Source of the DNA: Dunaliella salina
Lineage: Eukaryota; Chlorophyta; Chlorophyceae; Chlamydomonadales; Dunaliellaceae
NCBI GenBank assembly: GCA_002284615.2
Contig: MU070085.1
Span: 71,567-102,754, forward strand
Reading direction: 5' to 3'
DNA: 31,188 bases
Below, in pieces: positions 1-11,266 of this stretch (the stretch's first letter is position 1; each line of letters opens with the position of its first letter). A program made the translations under genes and the position numbers. The notes beneath the pieces were generated by a model. It was not told the origin of the DNA. It saw nothing but the letters and a program-made list of their open reading frames with translations, and ran no database searches.

Positions 1-291
1 ACAAGCATCAGCCAAGCCCTCAGCCTCGACCACCTAAGACCCTCTCAATTGCCACTAGAGGGCCCTGCTCTGCCTTCATTGGCTGGTGAGGACCCAAGCA
101 CACCGCTTTCCTTGCACAACGACGATGATTTGGTTAAGCGGGCAGAGGGCCGGGGTGGCCTTCAGCTGGACAGCCCTGACACAGCTTATCACGGGCTGAT
201 GAGGGAAGTGGCACGGGAAGCGCGCAGGCATGCTGCTTCAGAAGGTCAGCAAGCGCGCCCTTTTTTTGTACGCGCGCCAGCTGGAGGCTTC

Positions 292-338
<47 letters not shown>

Positions 339-3300
339 AGAGCAGCAGCAGGAGCAGCTGCGGCAAGAGCAGCAGCAGCAGGAGGCTGCCTCACGGGTGC
401 ATGATGAACCAGATCTGGCAACAGACATTAGAGGGCTGTTCAGTGGATTGCGAGGGAGCATCAGTCCTGCAGCACCTCAACTTGTTCCCCAGCCACAGCC
501 AGAGCCACAGCCCCCACAAGCGGTAAAAATTGAGACACCAGCCTACGGCTTTGCCAGGGACACCCTTGCGCGCCTTGATGAGGTGTCACGCTCTATGGAG
601 CAACGTGCCCAGCAGCGCGCGGCTGTGCGCGGTGGGCTGCAGCAACAGCATGACCAGCAGCAGCACAAACAGCAGCACAAACAGCAGCAACACAAGCAGC
701 AGCTGCTGCAGCAGCAGCTGGGGCAACGCTCGCCCCCCACAGTCTCTCAAGCACTGCCAGCCCCAGTATCACCGCTAACGCATCCTTTTCAGAGCAACAA
801 GATGGCAGCCACATATGCGCCCAACAATGGAGTGTCCATGGCCCCTCCTGATCTTGGCAACACCGCGTCCCCTTTCCCTCTTGGCAACACCACGTCCCCT
901 CCTTCTCTTGGCAATACCACGTCCCCACCTCCTCTTGGTGACACCATGCCTCCTCCTCCTCCTTTTGGCAACACCATGCCCCCTCCTCCTCTTGGCAACA
1001 TCATATCCACTTCTCCTCTTGGAAACACCATGTCCCCTCCTCTTGGCAACACCATGTCCCCTCCTCTTGGCAACACCACATCCCCTCCTCCTCCTGGCAA
1101 CACCACACTCCCTCCTCCTCCTAGCAACACCACATTCCCTCATCCTTTTGGCAACACCATGTCCCCTCCACCTCTTGGCAACACAATGCCCCCTCCTGCT
1201 GGCAACTCCATGTCCCCCCCACCTCTTGGCAACACCATGTCCCCTCCACCTTCTGGCAACACCACGTCCCCTCCTCCTCTTGGCAACACCATGTCTCCTC
1301 CACCTCTTGGCAACACTATGTCCACCTCTCCTCCTGGCAACACCACGTCCCCTCCCCCTCTTGGCAACGCCATGCCCCCTCCACCTCTTGACAATACCAT
1401 GTCCCCTCCACCTCCTGGCAAAACCACCTCAGCCACAGCGCCAGCCGCCGCTTCCCCGGAAACACCACCTGTTCCTCCCATCCAGAAAGAGACTATGATG
1501 CCCAGTCAGAGCCCTCCATCAGCACGCAGGCGCATAGCATTAGAGACCTCCCCCTCTTTGCTGCGCAAGCTGCTGGCCACAGTGACAGGCCGGGAGGCTG
1601 GGGAGGAGGCAGGGCCACAGGTGCTAATTGCGCAGCACCCTCCCAGCTTGCCAGCAGCAGAACGGCAAAGACCGCAGCAGCAGTTATGGCAGCCACAGCA
1701 GCAGCCGCGGCGGCAGCCGCAGTTAGAGCAGAGTCTGCCTGAGCAGCAGGAGCAGGCACAAAACAGAAAGAGCAGCAGCCTCATACGTGCACCAGTGTCA
1801 GGGGAGCAGGAACATCATCATCATCAGCAGCAGCAGCAGCTGCAGCAGCCAGAGCAGCAGCCAGAGCAGCAGCAGCAGCAGCAGCCAGAGCAGCAGCCAG
1901 AGCAGCAGCGGCAGCCGCATCAGCCGCAGCAAAGTGAGCTAGAGCAGGCACAGCTGCTGAGTTGTAGCAGCAGCCGTATGAGTGAGTCAGAAGGGGCTGC
2001 CTCCGCATGGACAGAGGCAGCACGCACTCCTGTGAGCAGTGTTGCTGGTGGGGGCAGCGAGGGTGATGTGCCACAAGGGCCAGGGCCCAATAGCGAGCGG
2101 CTGCCATCCCATGCAGCTTCCAGTGACTTGGGGGAGGTTTTGGGGGACGGCGGCAGTGCAAAGAAGAAGAAGAAGAGCAGAATGAGCAAGAATTGGAGCA
2201 AGAAGCACAAGCAGGCAGGTGGGGAGGGAGGGCAGGGAGGAGCAGCAGCAGCAGCAGCGGGTGGGGTCGCGCACCTTGGGGACAGCGAGGACTTGATTGG
2301 TGCAGCAGGTTCTGATTCAGAAGCAGAGGTGAATCCGGGAGCTGGAGATGCAGCTGTGCCGTTAGGGGTGGGAGGAATGCCAACTGGAAGTGCTCACCTC
2401 AGTGGTAGCTCAGCGCCAGAAGAAGAATACGGGGGGATAGAAGGCAGCACAAATGCGTCAGCAGCAGGTGGAGTAGAAGGGCAGCAAGCTGGCAGTGCCC
2501 CCTGCAGCAGCTTAGAAGGGAGAGAGAACATAGGGGGGACAGAAAGCAGCACGCACGGATCTGCACCGATTGGGGTGGGAGGACTGCAGATTGGCACTCC
2601 CCGCCTCAACAGCATTACAGCAGGGACAGAGAACAGTGCAGGGACAGAAAGCATCTTGTATGCGATGTCTATGGCGAGTGGGTTGGGTGGGCGGCCTGCT
2701 GGGAATGCTCGTCCGAGTGGTAGCTCAGCAGGGAAAGAGGAGAGTGGGTGGGCAGAAAGCAGCACGCACGCATCTGCTGCGAGTGGGGTAGGAGGGCAGC
2801 CAGCTGGCAGTGCTCGCTTCAGTGGCAGCTCAGCAGGGAGAGAGGGCAGTGGAGGGACAGAAAGCAGCGTGTATGCGATGTCTACAGCGAGTGGGTTTAG
2901 AGGGCTGCCAGCTGGGAATGTGCGTCTGAGTGGCGCCTCAGAGGGGAAAGATGACGACGGAGGGGTAGGAAGTCTGAGTGGCAGCAGCGGTGTGGGCCAG
3001 CTGGAGAGCCCCTCTGATGACACACCAGTCTGGACTGAAGAACGTTTCAATGGAGAGAGGTTTTCAATGGAGAGAGGGTCTCAACAGAGAGAGGGCAACG
3101 ACGGAGGGACAGAAAGCAGCAACGGCGGGCTGGGCCAGCTGGAGAGCCCCCCCGATGACTCTCCGGTCCACAGAGAGTTTGGACGGAGAGATGAGAACAG
3201 AGGGACAGGCGGCAGCAGCAGCGGGCTGGGCCAGCTAGAGAGCCCCCCTGATGGAACTCAAGTCCTCAGTGAGTCTCATCGGAGAGACGACAATGGAGGG

Positions 3301-3567
3301 GCAGAAAGTCTGGGTGGCAGCATTGGGCTTGGCCAGCTGGAGAGCCCTCCGGACGACACTCCAATCCAGACCCCTCGCCGAGGTGTGCAAGTGCTGCAGG
3401 CAGGGCCCTCTTCACAACAGCAGCAGCAGCAGGAGCAGCAGCAGCAGCAGTATGAGCAGCAGGTGCGCGAGCACGCGCTGCTGCTCATGTGGATGAATTC
3501 CAACACCCATTTTGGTGACCACGTTGCGCAACAGCAGCCAAATCAAGAGCAGCAGCAGCAGCAGCAT

Positions 3568-3615
<48 letters not shown>

Positions 3616-5649
3616 CTGCAGCAGCAGCAGCAGCACCAGCAGCCAGAGGAGCAGCAGCAGCAGCAGCAGCACCAGCAGCCAGAGGAGCAGCAGCAGCAGC
3701 AGCAGCAACAGCCAGAGGAGCAGCAGCAGCAGCAGCAGCCAGAGGAGCAGCAGCGGCAGCAGCAGCAGCAGCCAGAGGAGCAGCAGCAGCAGCAGCAGCA
3801 GCCAGAGGAGCAGCAGCAGCAACCGCCGCAGCAGCAGCAAGATCAGCAGGTGCAGGAGCATCAGCCAAACGAACAGCAGCCGCAGCTGCAACAGTTAGAG
3901 CATGCAGGGACAGATGGCCCCAGGTCGAGCCTCGATGGTCCAGGATCCACAGCAGGTGACGTTCTTACAGCAGATCCCGACGTCCCCATGGAAGAGCCCG
4001 ATTTCGACCATGATGGTTGGCAGGACGAAAGCGCTGGAGCATCAGGTGCAGCAGCAGAGCACGTCACCGACCTGGGCAGTGCGTCAACCAAAAGGAGGAG
4101 GCACGAAAAGGGAAAGGAGGATGAGGAACGCGAAAGGCTGGCCGCAACAGCAGCTTTGATTGAGCAAGTGATGTTGGAGGAGAAAAGGGCGATGGGCGCT
4201 GCCGGAGGTGGTGGCGCAGGTGGTGGTGGCCCGTCTTCAGCAGATGCCGGTTTGGCAACGGTTTTTGCCTACGAGGGTGACACAGGCAGCAGTGACGATG
4301 CAGCAGCAGAGGTGCCTGCCAGTAGCGATTTCCCTGCCAGTGCAAACGCTGCAGCAGGTCCGTGTGAGCCCATGGATAGCTGGAGCAGTGCGCGCAGCTT
4401 CTGGGCTCCAATTGCGCAGCGGACCACATATGATCCTGCCAGTGCACAAGCTGCAGCACCTGCAGGTGTGTCCGTGAGCATCCCAAGCAGCGCGCACCTG
4501 CCTCCTTCTGTAGAGGCCACCAGTTGTGACCCTGCCAGTGCACACACTGCAGCAGCTGCGGATGAGCCTGCCAGCAATGACTTCCCAGCCAGTGCGCAAC
4601 CTGTAGCAGTTGGAGGTGAGCTCATGGGCACCCCGAGCAACGCGCGCAGTCTCTCAGCCCCCCTTGCACTGGAAGAGCGCGGTGATGTGGCAGAAGGGGG
4701 GGTGCAAGGGTACAGTGCTGTTGCTGGGGAGGCAGGAAAAGCAGGCCTGCGTGGCAGCAGCAACAGAGGGAGAGCTCACGCCCAGCCAGGGGCGACGGGC
4801 AACAGGGCTGGGGGTAGGAACAGAGGTCGGAGGAAAACAGTTGCAGGGGCTGATCTGACCAAGCAAATCTCCATGGGACCCTCACTGCGCGCGCGCTTCA
4901 GCCGAGACAACAGCAGGACCATGTCTGCTGGGCCCATTAGCAGGGATAACCAGAGTTCCTCTTCCCACGGTAACTGGCCAGCAGCAGCAGCAACAGCAGC
5001 AGCAGGGGCACCTACAGCACCTCCTACAACAGCACCTCCTATGACAGCAGCGGCTACAGCAGCAGCGCCTCCTTCCCCGGCAGCGCCTCCTCCAGCACCG
5101 GGAACTCCTCCAACAGCACCAGATCCAGCAGCAGCACCTCCTTCAACAGCACCAGATCCAGCAGCAGCACCTCCTCCAACAGCAGTACCTCCTCCAGCAG
5201 CAGCAGAAGCAACAGCACCAACAGCAGCAGCTCCTCCACCAGCTGCACCTCCTTCACCAACAGCTCCTCCAACAGCAGCACCTACTTCAACAGCAGCAGC
5301 ACCCCCTCCAACAGCAGCAGCAGCAGCAGAAGCAGAACGGCCAGCTCCCCTCCCACTGGACGCTTCTGGGATCCTTACAGCTGCCGACCTTGAAGGCCTC
5401 CTGCCGGCCGCGAATGCTGTCACGTCTGCCGAGGACACTGATTACAGTGGCGCTGAGGACATGAGCAGCAGAGGTCGCGGCAGAAATCCTGCCAAGCTGA
5501 TGCACAGCTCGCGCGACGGCAGTGACAGCGGGGCGTCAGGTGTGGGCCAGTCGCGAGGTGGTGGTGAGAGGGCGCGCGGCTCTGGACCAGGGCTGATGAG
5601 GCGCAGCAGCGCCGGGTCGCGTGGGAGCAGGGCCAGCTCAGCTACTGGC

Positions 5650-5651
<2 letters not shown>
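1..5651 (+). CDS. Giant Gln-rich low-complexity exon, 5' partial
   Basis: A single open frame runs from the window edge to base 5651, about 1880 codons. There is no in-frame ATG where it enters, so the gene starts upstream; the TTG at 49 is not a real start. I recognise no enzyme domain. In order it has a short non-repetitive charged N-terminal part (codons from DLVKRAEGRGG to ARPFFVRAP), polyQ, a helical island near base 541 (YGFARDTLARLDEVSRSMEQ), a Pro/Gly/Asn/Thr minisatellite, polyQ, a lysine cluster KKKKKSRMSKNWSKKHK (2161-2211) that resembles a nuclear localisation signal, Gly/Ser repeats, a long Q/E/P block, a basic stretch STKRRRHEKGK (near 4084) and an Ala/Pro/Thr tail. The frame then enters a (GT)n tract through GGCAG|GTGTGT, a good donor, so I end the exon at 5651 in phase 2. 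If unspliced, the frame would read to a stop at 5823. A nuclear, largely disordered protein is a guess from composition. Confidence 0.62.
292..390 (+). repeat. CAG tract coding polyQ
   Basis: Nearly pure CAG with a few CAA and GAG codons, read as glutamine. The identical second copy of this exon (6376-6710) breaks off inside the same tract, which makes it a likely assembly breakpoint. Confidence 0.95.
643..720 (+). repeat. CAG/CAC tract coding Q, H and K
   Basis: Interrupted CAG repeat with CAC and AAA codons, read as Gln/His/Lys in the giant exon. It follows the non-repetitive helical island. Confidence 0.85.
844..1425 (+). repeat. Coding minisatellite, Gly-Asn-Thr-Met-Ser-Pro-Pro-Pro-Leu units
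   Basis: About twenty units of 24-33 bases, each close to cctcctcttggcaacaccat, read as variants of LGNTMSPPP. Unit length changes always by whole codons (variable number of Pro codons), so the frame is kept. Position 2 after the Thr varies between Met, Thr and Ile. It forms a Pro-rich, probably extended segment of the giant exon. Confidence 0.93.
1675..1935 (+). repeat. CAG-rich tract coding Q/P/E
   Basis: Two dense CAG blocks separated by a short non-repetitive stretch. The second has QQPEQ units, an early version of the QQPEEQ block found at 3412-3855. Confidence 0.85.
2341..2960 (+). repeat. Coding tandem repeat of about 105 bases, Gly/Ser-rich
   Basis: Six diverged units begin near 2368, 2473, 2575, 2683, 2788 and 2895. 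Each carries a G-G-x-x-x-G core, then SGSSAG, E-rich residues and TESS. The spacing of 105-108 bases keeps the frame. Confidence 0.85.
2985..3372 (+). repeat. Coding repeat with GQLESPPDD motif
   Basis: Four copies of LGQLESPPDD(T/S)P begin near 2988, 3127, 3224 and 3326, separated by variable Arg/Gly/Glu-rich linkers. The motif is better conserved than its linkers, which suggests selection on the short peptide or recent spread. Confidence 0.85.
3412..3855 (+). repeat. Long CAG tract coding polyQ and QQPEEQ units
   Basis: The longest polyQ block of the window, with one non-repetitive interruption (EHALLLMWMNSNTHFGDHVA, 3472-3531) and then units of CAG runs broken by ccagaggag, read as QQQPEEQ. 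Repeat length here is likely variable between strains. Confidence 0.95.
4981..5335 (+). repeat. AGC/GCA-type tract read as Ala/Pro/Thr
   Basis: Repeats of gcagcagcacctcctccaac read as AAAPPPT. It is the same trinucleotide as the polyQ tracts but in another frame, giving alanine instead of glutamine. Confidence 0.88.

Positions 5652-5715
<64 letters not shown>
5652..5715 (+). repeat. (GT)32 beginning at a splice donor
   Basis: An uninterrupted GT tract starts at the first base after CAG, so the predicted intron opens directly with the microsatellite. Bases 5716-5941 after it hold nothing I recognise. Confidence 0.9.
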
Positions 5716-5717
<2 letters not shown>

Positions 5718-5941
5718 GTGCGCATGCGCGCGAATGTGTGTTCGTGCGCATGTGCTGCTGGCGCTTGTCCCTGCTTGCATCATCCCGGCAAAATTGCCTC
5801 ACTTGTGTGTGCCAAATGCTTAGTGCTGACACTCAGGGCAGTCTTACAAACCAGAGAGACACACTCCTTCCCTCAGTCTTGAGCCATACCGTGCTGTGTA
5901 GCTATCTGAGTGACATGCCAGACAATTATTCACACTGCTTT

Positions 5942-6187
5942 GCGCCAAAAGCACGTCTCATTCACTAGCCGTTTCGATGTCTTTCCACACATTGTGGAAC
6001 ACAGGCTTGCCTCACAACGTACAGCGCTAAAAGCACGTCTCATTCACTAGCCGTTTCAATGTCTTTCCACACATTGTGGAACACAGGCTTGCCTCACAAT
6101 GTACAGCGCCAAAAGCACGTCTCATTCGCTAGCCGTTTCAATGTCTTTCTACACATTGTGGAACACAGGCTTGCCTCACAATGTACA
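5942..6187 (+). repeat. 82-bp tandem repeat, three copies, abutting an exon
   Basis: Units at 5942, 6024 and 6106 differ by only a few bases. Each contains ctttccacacattgtggaacacag and ends in atgtacag, acceptor-like sites. The last unit runs into the exon starting at 6169 or 6189, so the array is a repeated intron end with the start of the exon. Confidence 0.9.
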
Positions 6188-6666
6188 GCCCATCTGCAAG
6201 CCCCAGCACTGTGCACAACCAAGGGGGAGCCAACGAGAGTCCTCCTGCTCAGATAAGGGGCCTACTGCTGGTACCCACGCCCCATCCCGCCTTGGACTCC
6301 CCCTTTGGTATGGATGACAGGGGCCTAGGAGGCGCGTATTGGAGCCGTAGTTCCAGCACACCCACCCCAGCACCTACAAGCATCAGCCAAGCCCTCAGCC
6401 TCGACCACCTAAGACCCTCTCAATTGCCACTAGAGGGCCCTGCTCTGCCTTCATTGGCTGGTGAGGACCCAAGCACACCGCTTTCCTTGCACAACGACGA
6501 TGATTTGGTTAAGCGGGCAGAGGGCCGGGGTGGCCTTCAGCTGGACAGCCCTGACACAGCTTATCACGGGCTGATGAGGGAAGTGGCACGGGAAGCGCGC
6601 AGGCATGCTGCTTCAGAAGGTCAGCAAGCGCGCCCTTTTTTTGTACGCGCGCCAGCTGGAGGCTTC

Positions 6667-6701
<35 letters not shown>

Positions 6702-6710
6702 GCAGCAGCA
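6169..6710 (+). CDS. Upstream part of the Gln-rich exon, second copy, truncated by a gap
   Basis: The frame is open from the acceptor-like gaacacag at 6161-6168 through an ATG at 6181 and about 65 residues rich in Ser, Pro and Gly (MYSPSASPSTVHNQGG at the start). It then enters, in the same frame, the 335 bases that also open this window, and stops at an N inside the CAG tract. It therefore shows what precedes base 1 in the first copy. Whether ATG 6181 is the start codon or internal is open, because the ATG lies in the end of an intron-like tandem unit. The frame cannot be followed past the N. Confidence 0.5.
6376..6710 (+). repeat. Identical copy of bases 1-335
   Basis: Base-by-base comparison shows no difference over 335 bases, including the homopolymer of seven T and the imperfect CAG tract. 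Zero divergence points to a very recent duplication or to the same locus assembled twice. Confidence 0.95.
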
Positions 6711-6733
6711 NTGTGTGTGTGTGTGTGTGTGTG
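6711..6733. other. Single-N join from CAG tract to (TG)n
   Basis: A lone N joins polyQ-coding CAG directly to TG repeats. In the first copy the same two tracts are separated by about 5.3 kb (336 to 5651), so the N may stand for a gap of that size. Confidence 0.7.
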
Positions 6734-7746
6734 ATGTACTGGAAGAAAATCCTCAGGGAAGCACACTTACATTCCTGTGTAGAATCAGGGGGAACATTGG
6801 GGTAGCTCCCATGCAATGACTAGAAACATAAGGTGCATGTCAAGTTTGGACAGCACAGGACCTGTCCTTACCTATTGTTGTGTAGGCAAGTTGAGCTGCA
6901 CCAAAAATCACTCAAACATGAGTCCTTCCTGCTGCCATATCCAAATGCCCCCATATCCATTACACCCGTGCATGTTTGCAATCCTTGACAACCCTAGTAC
7001 TTGCTGGTGCAGCTGTTTGCAATTCTGTTAGCAAAGATGCACACACACCCTTTCCCCTACATGCCTATGAAACAGGGTTGGTTTGCCTCCCCGGGCTGGT
7101 GATGCATTTGAGCGCCACATCAATCGCCTCATGGGTCCTGCTAACAACAAAGGTCCGTGTGTACACTTGTGTAAACCTGCCTCCATAGGCAAAAAAACAA
7201 ACCTACTTTCTTTTTGTTCAATTTCCGGTTTAAATTTATAACCCAGCAGTCATGCATTTTGATTGAGTGGCTCCTTTCATGTAAACCTGTGTAGACTCGT
7301 GCTCAAGCAGAACAATCCATGCTTCTCTGAATGCCTCTTCCTGGCTTAACCAATGGTGTTGCCAGCAACATGCGTTTGCAAACTTCTTTAATGTGCTTCC
7401 TCAATTAATGGCATTGGTTGCTTGCTGGCTCCATCGAGGCCGTAAGTGGGGGTACCCTTGCAGCATGCTCGTCTTTGTGGAAGCGTACTGCCTTCTCAAA
7501 TATACACAGCAAGAATTGGCCTAATCCGCAGGTTTATAATGTACGAGAATATACAAGTACAGAAATATGGGCGTAATAGACCATGTTCTCCTGTAGGGTG
7601 TGTGAAATGTGTAGCAAATATGGGTACGGGATTGCTGTAGGTGCAGAATATGGTTTAAAAAATATTTACATGGAGTAAAGACTATGACATACAGAATTGG
7701 CCGACCCTGTACATAGCAGTTGTTCACTCGCTGCCATGAGACCATA
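6734..7746. other. No gene recognised
   Basis: Non-repetitive sequence without a convincing coding frame. It may be intron or intergenic DNA. Short frames here have no supporting splice sites or protein-like composition. Confidence 0.5.
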
Positions 7747-7754
7747 CCATGAAG

Positions 7755-8129
7755 CAGGGATGGGTCATTCAAGGACTTAGAACTGTTCAAGAAATCAAAC
7801 TTTCTCGAACTGTCCGCGGGCTTCAAATTGCCAGTTTGAAAAACTCCATGCCCTCTGCCAAAAGGGATCCCTTGGCCACCCCTTGACAACCCCGATATTC
7901 CCCTTACAACCCCGCCAATGGTCGCTTGTCCTTCTCTTTCATCATTTGCAAACAATTGTGCGAGGGGGCCCTGGGGGGAAATGCGGGACGGGTAAATGAG
8001 GTGCAGGTCAATCCCAACCCCAGCCTCCCGCCTGCAGGCAAATGCTCGTTCGAACAGTCTGTCATACCCTGAACTTTATTGCACTGTGCGTGGACTTATT
8101 CTGCCAAACCCCCGAACTACTCAACCCTG
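7755..8129. mobile_element. hAT-like MITE, copy 1 (degraded)
   Basis: A 375-bp element with imperfect terminal inverted repeats opening cagggatgggt and closing with the complement of cagggttgagt. It is flanked by a near-perfect 8-bp target duplication, ccatgaag (7747-7754) and ccatgaat (8130-8137). It aligns along its length with the better preserved copy at 11630-12017, including subterminal gttcgaac motifs and a shared central part. A CAGGG terminus with an 8-bp duplication is characteristic of the hAT superfamily. There is no transposase, so it is non-autonomous. A 144-codon minus frame overlapping it is incidental. Confidence 0.8.
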
Positions 8130-8137
8130 CCATGAAT

Positions 8138-8958
8138 TGTGTGAAGGTGTTTTTACATCGCAAGTTGTAGCAAGCCTACAAATGGAAGATGAGTTGCTCC
8201 TCTCTGAAGTTGCTCTGATCCTGTAGGTCAGAACCGTTATGTTCCATGCAGACCCGGAAGTTTTTTGTGGAGGGTTAGCCAATCCCGTGAAAATGCTTTG
8301 CATACCTAGAATTTTGGCAGGAGGAATACAATGCACTTGGCGCGTTTGTATGGAATCGGCTAACTCAACTTCTGTGCATTTGACGTTCTCAAAATGGCAC
8401 ACACACATCTCGTTCACATCCCATCCACTCCTTTTTTTGGGTCTGCACCTGCTCTATGCTCTTGGTGTAAGTGTTCTTTGTCTTTCCTCCCTGCTGCTGC
8501 CACCAAAAAGGGAGCTTGGTGGATCAATTTGATTAATTGGATGCCTGGCACTGTAGTGTATTATTGCAAGAGTGTCCATCACATTTTTAGTACCGCATGT
8601 TACCCTTCACCTGCTGCTGCTCTAAGCATGCAATGAAGCATATTTTGCGGATTACCTAATCAGTGTCTGTGCAAGCAGAACCATGAATTGCATACTTGCT
8701 CTCTGCGCCCACAGCTTTTCATTGGAATTAAATTTCCTAACTTTTTTAATTTCAAATTAGAAGGGGAATACATGTGCTTCCATCATGCACAATGCATTCT
8801 CTATGATGGTGCCTGGAATGTGCCACCGACAACAACGCGCCTTTTTTTGAGGAGCTGGGCAAGCAGCAACCCCTGGTGCACTTCACCTGTCAAAATCTTT
8901 GATTTTTTTTAGCTCCGAATAGAAAGCCTTTTTAAAAGGAATGTTTTGGGCGAACCAG
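8138..8958. other. No gene recognised; probable intron
   Basis: No coding frame with protein-like composition. A T-rich stretch ending in AG lies at 8903-8912, a possible acceptor, but the following frame has a stop at 8933. Confidence 0.45.
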
Positions 8959-11266
8959 GACCCACTTTTCTTGGAACCAATCCGCACCCTTTGAAACGAC
9001 GCACAACCTTGCAGGCCGCCGTGCTGTTTCCCCTGGAGCCCCTCCACTCCCTCCGACTCCATCCCGCAGCCAAACCGCTCCACGGGCCCGGCCTCCTTCA
9101 TCCACGCCCCCAGTTACCCAAACAGCAGCACCCGCACTCACAGATACCCACACAGCAACGCCCACACCCACAGACACCTGCACAACAACAGCTGGAGGAG
9201 CAGCAGCCCCACCTGCTGCCCCTTCCACCACTGCCAGCCGGCTGCTTTGCACCCCCTCGCCGGCTGCTCAGCCAGGCGCCCACACCCACCCGACACACAC
9301 CTCACACACCCCCTCCAGCGGACCACCGCCCTCCTCAGCACATGTGCAAGCCCAAGCACCCTCCCACACGCTTTCAGGGAATCAAGCTGCTCCTGAGCAT
9401 GCGCATACTGCACCAGGAGAACAGGCTGCAGCGCATGCTGCTGCTGCCAAGGGGCCAGGTACAGCAGACGCGATAGCAGCACCAGCAGCACTGGGAGGTG
9501 CACCACTGCCTTCATCTACAGTAGAAGCCAAGGCGCCTGCAGCTGAACCAGGTCCCAGGGTAGTAAGCACAAGCGCCTATGCTGGCATCCCTTCAATGCT
9601 TGATCGCAATGCGGCTCTCAGATCCAGCACCACTAAGGCCAAACCACCAGCTGATGCCCCTCCAGGTACAGCTTCAGCGGCGTCGCAGATGTCGCAGCCC
9701 CATCCACAAGCAACCCCAGCAACTGCAGCACCAACGGCAGCACCAACAAGAGCGAAGCCAAGTGCCTCAACACCCTTGCCACTGCTCCTCAGAAACAGAA
9801 ACACCCGGGCCCCCACCTCGACCCCCTCCACGTCTCCTGCCCCTCCCGGGCTGAGGGCAAACACTGCTGCCAGCACCACCACAAACACTCCCAGCAATGG
9901 GCGTCCTACACCCCCACCCACATCTGCGCCTGGTGCTGTGGCTCGTGCTGGTTCTGGGACACGCGGCTTGAGCTTGAGCACCCCCACCTGGCCCCGTGCT
10001 CGGTCCGTGTCCCCAGGGGCACAACTGCACACCTCTGACCTTATGCGACTCTCCCTACCCTCTTCGTTGTCCTCCACCTACCTCGCACCTCCACCCATGC
10101 TCCCCCACATTGGGTTGTCATCTTCTACATCACCATCAGCAGTGCGTCCACCGCTCCTGAACTCGCACCAGCCCCACAGCCCTTGCAGCAATGTCCCAAC
10201 CCCACCTCCTGTCCCCTCACTCACCACTGCTGGGCCTTCTGCTGGATCGCCCTATGCAGCGTGGGCACAGTATGATAGGCTGGATTTTCAGCCAAGCTTG
10301 AATTTGATCACGCGCTGTCGAGAGGGGGGCTCTCCACAGGAAGGGATTTCCGCTGGCGGCAGGCGTAGTGGTGTGCCCGAGTGGATGGCCCCCGCCAGAA
10401 TCGGCAGCAGCACTGGGGGTACAACTGGGTGGTCGGGGCTACCTGGTGCTGCTATGGGGACCGACAGCAGCAGTGGGATGGTTGGCGGTGCGAACGCAGG
10501 ACCTGGTGCTGCGATGGGAATTGGCAGCAGCAGCGGGGGTACCACTGGGTGGTCGGGGCTGCCTGGTGCTGCTATGGGGACCAACAGCAACAGTAGAATG
10601 CTTGGGGGTGCGATTGGACCTGGTGCTGCAATGAAAATTGACAGCAGCAGTGGCACGTTTGGGGCGCCGATCGGAGCTGATACAGGTTTTGATTCTTTGA
10701 GGCTCCGGAAGCCGCGTGAAGCTGGGGCACCAGCAGGGATGGGAAGCGCCACAGATGAGGTGCCCTTTGAGTTTCGACTCAGCAGCAGCTCCACAGCAGA
10801 TGGGGATGGGTTCCCAAGCATGATGGGTGGTGTTCATGGGCGGAAGGGGGAAGGTGTGCCGGGAAGCAGCCCTTCGAACAGCGAGGGCGATGGTGGCACA
10901 GGGTTGTTGGGCGGCCCATGGAGTGATGCAGCCCGCGATTCTACAAATGGTGGTCAGCCAGAGGGACCCAGCACTGATGCTTCTCCTGGCACTCCAGAGG
11001 CTGGATCTGGACTAGCAGGGGGTCCTGCTGGGGCAGGTGGCACGGGGGAGCTGACCAGGACAGCGTCTGTGGAGAGTCTGATGGGGAATAGTGGCAGCGT
11101 GGGCCAGGACCATGGTGGTGGAGTGGGGCCAGGAAATGGAGGGGAGGCTGCGGAGGTGCGCCCGCAAGTGCCATCTGATCTGCAGGTGAAGCGCGAGGAC
11201 TATGCAAAAGGGTGTACATGGTATTGGCCAAAAGGCAAGTACAAAGGGGTGTACAAAAAGGCTTGA
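8959..11266 (+). CDS. Thr/Pro/Ala then Gly/Ser-rich exon, probable 3' end of a gene
   Basis: One frame is open from 8936 to a TGA at 11264-11266. The first half is dominated by Thr, Pro and Ala (TATPTPTDTCTTTAGG); the second by Gly, Ser and Ala with a 40-residue repeat. The C-terminal end is different: basic and aromatic (CTWYWPKGKYKGVYKKA). Two acceptors are possible, 8958 (gcgaaccag|g, start phase 2, matching the phase-2 end at 5651) and 9014 (accttgcag|g, which would not match). A donor-like CTGCAG|GTGAAG at 11185 could instead end the exon in phase 0, but TGTAA 78 bases after the stop supports a true gene end. Function unknown; likely disordered. Confidence 0.5.
10408..10660 (+). repeat. 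120-bp coding repeat, Gly/Ala/Ser-rich
   Basis: Units begin at about 10418 and 10538 (gtac[a/c]actgggtggtcgg) with a third partial unit. They read as GGTTGWSGLPGAAMG followed by SSSG; 120 bases equals 40 codons, so the frame is kept. Confidence 0.8.

Noticed and set aside
49..51. TTG at 49 as a start codon of the giant exon
   Set aside because: The frame is open to base 1, and the second copy at 6169-6710 shows the frame continuing upstream for at least 69 codons.
3412..3891. Long minus-strand Leu-rich and Ala-rich frames opposite the CAG tracts
   Set aside because: They are the complement of CAG repeats read as CTG or GCT; no splice sites or non-repetitive sequence support them.
7521..7955. 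144-codon minus-strand frame
   Set aside because: More than half of it lies in the hAT-like MITE, and the homologous part of the second MITE copy does not keep the frame.
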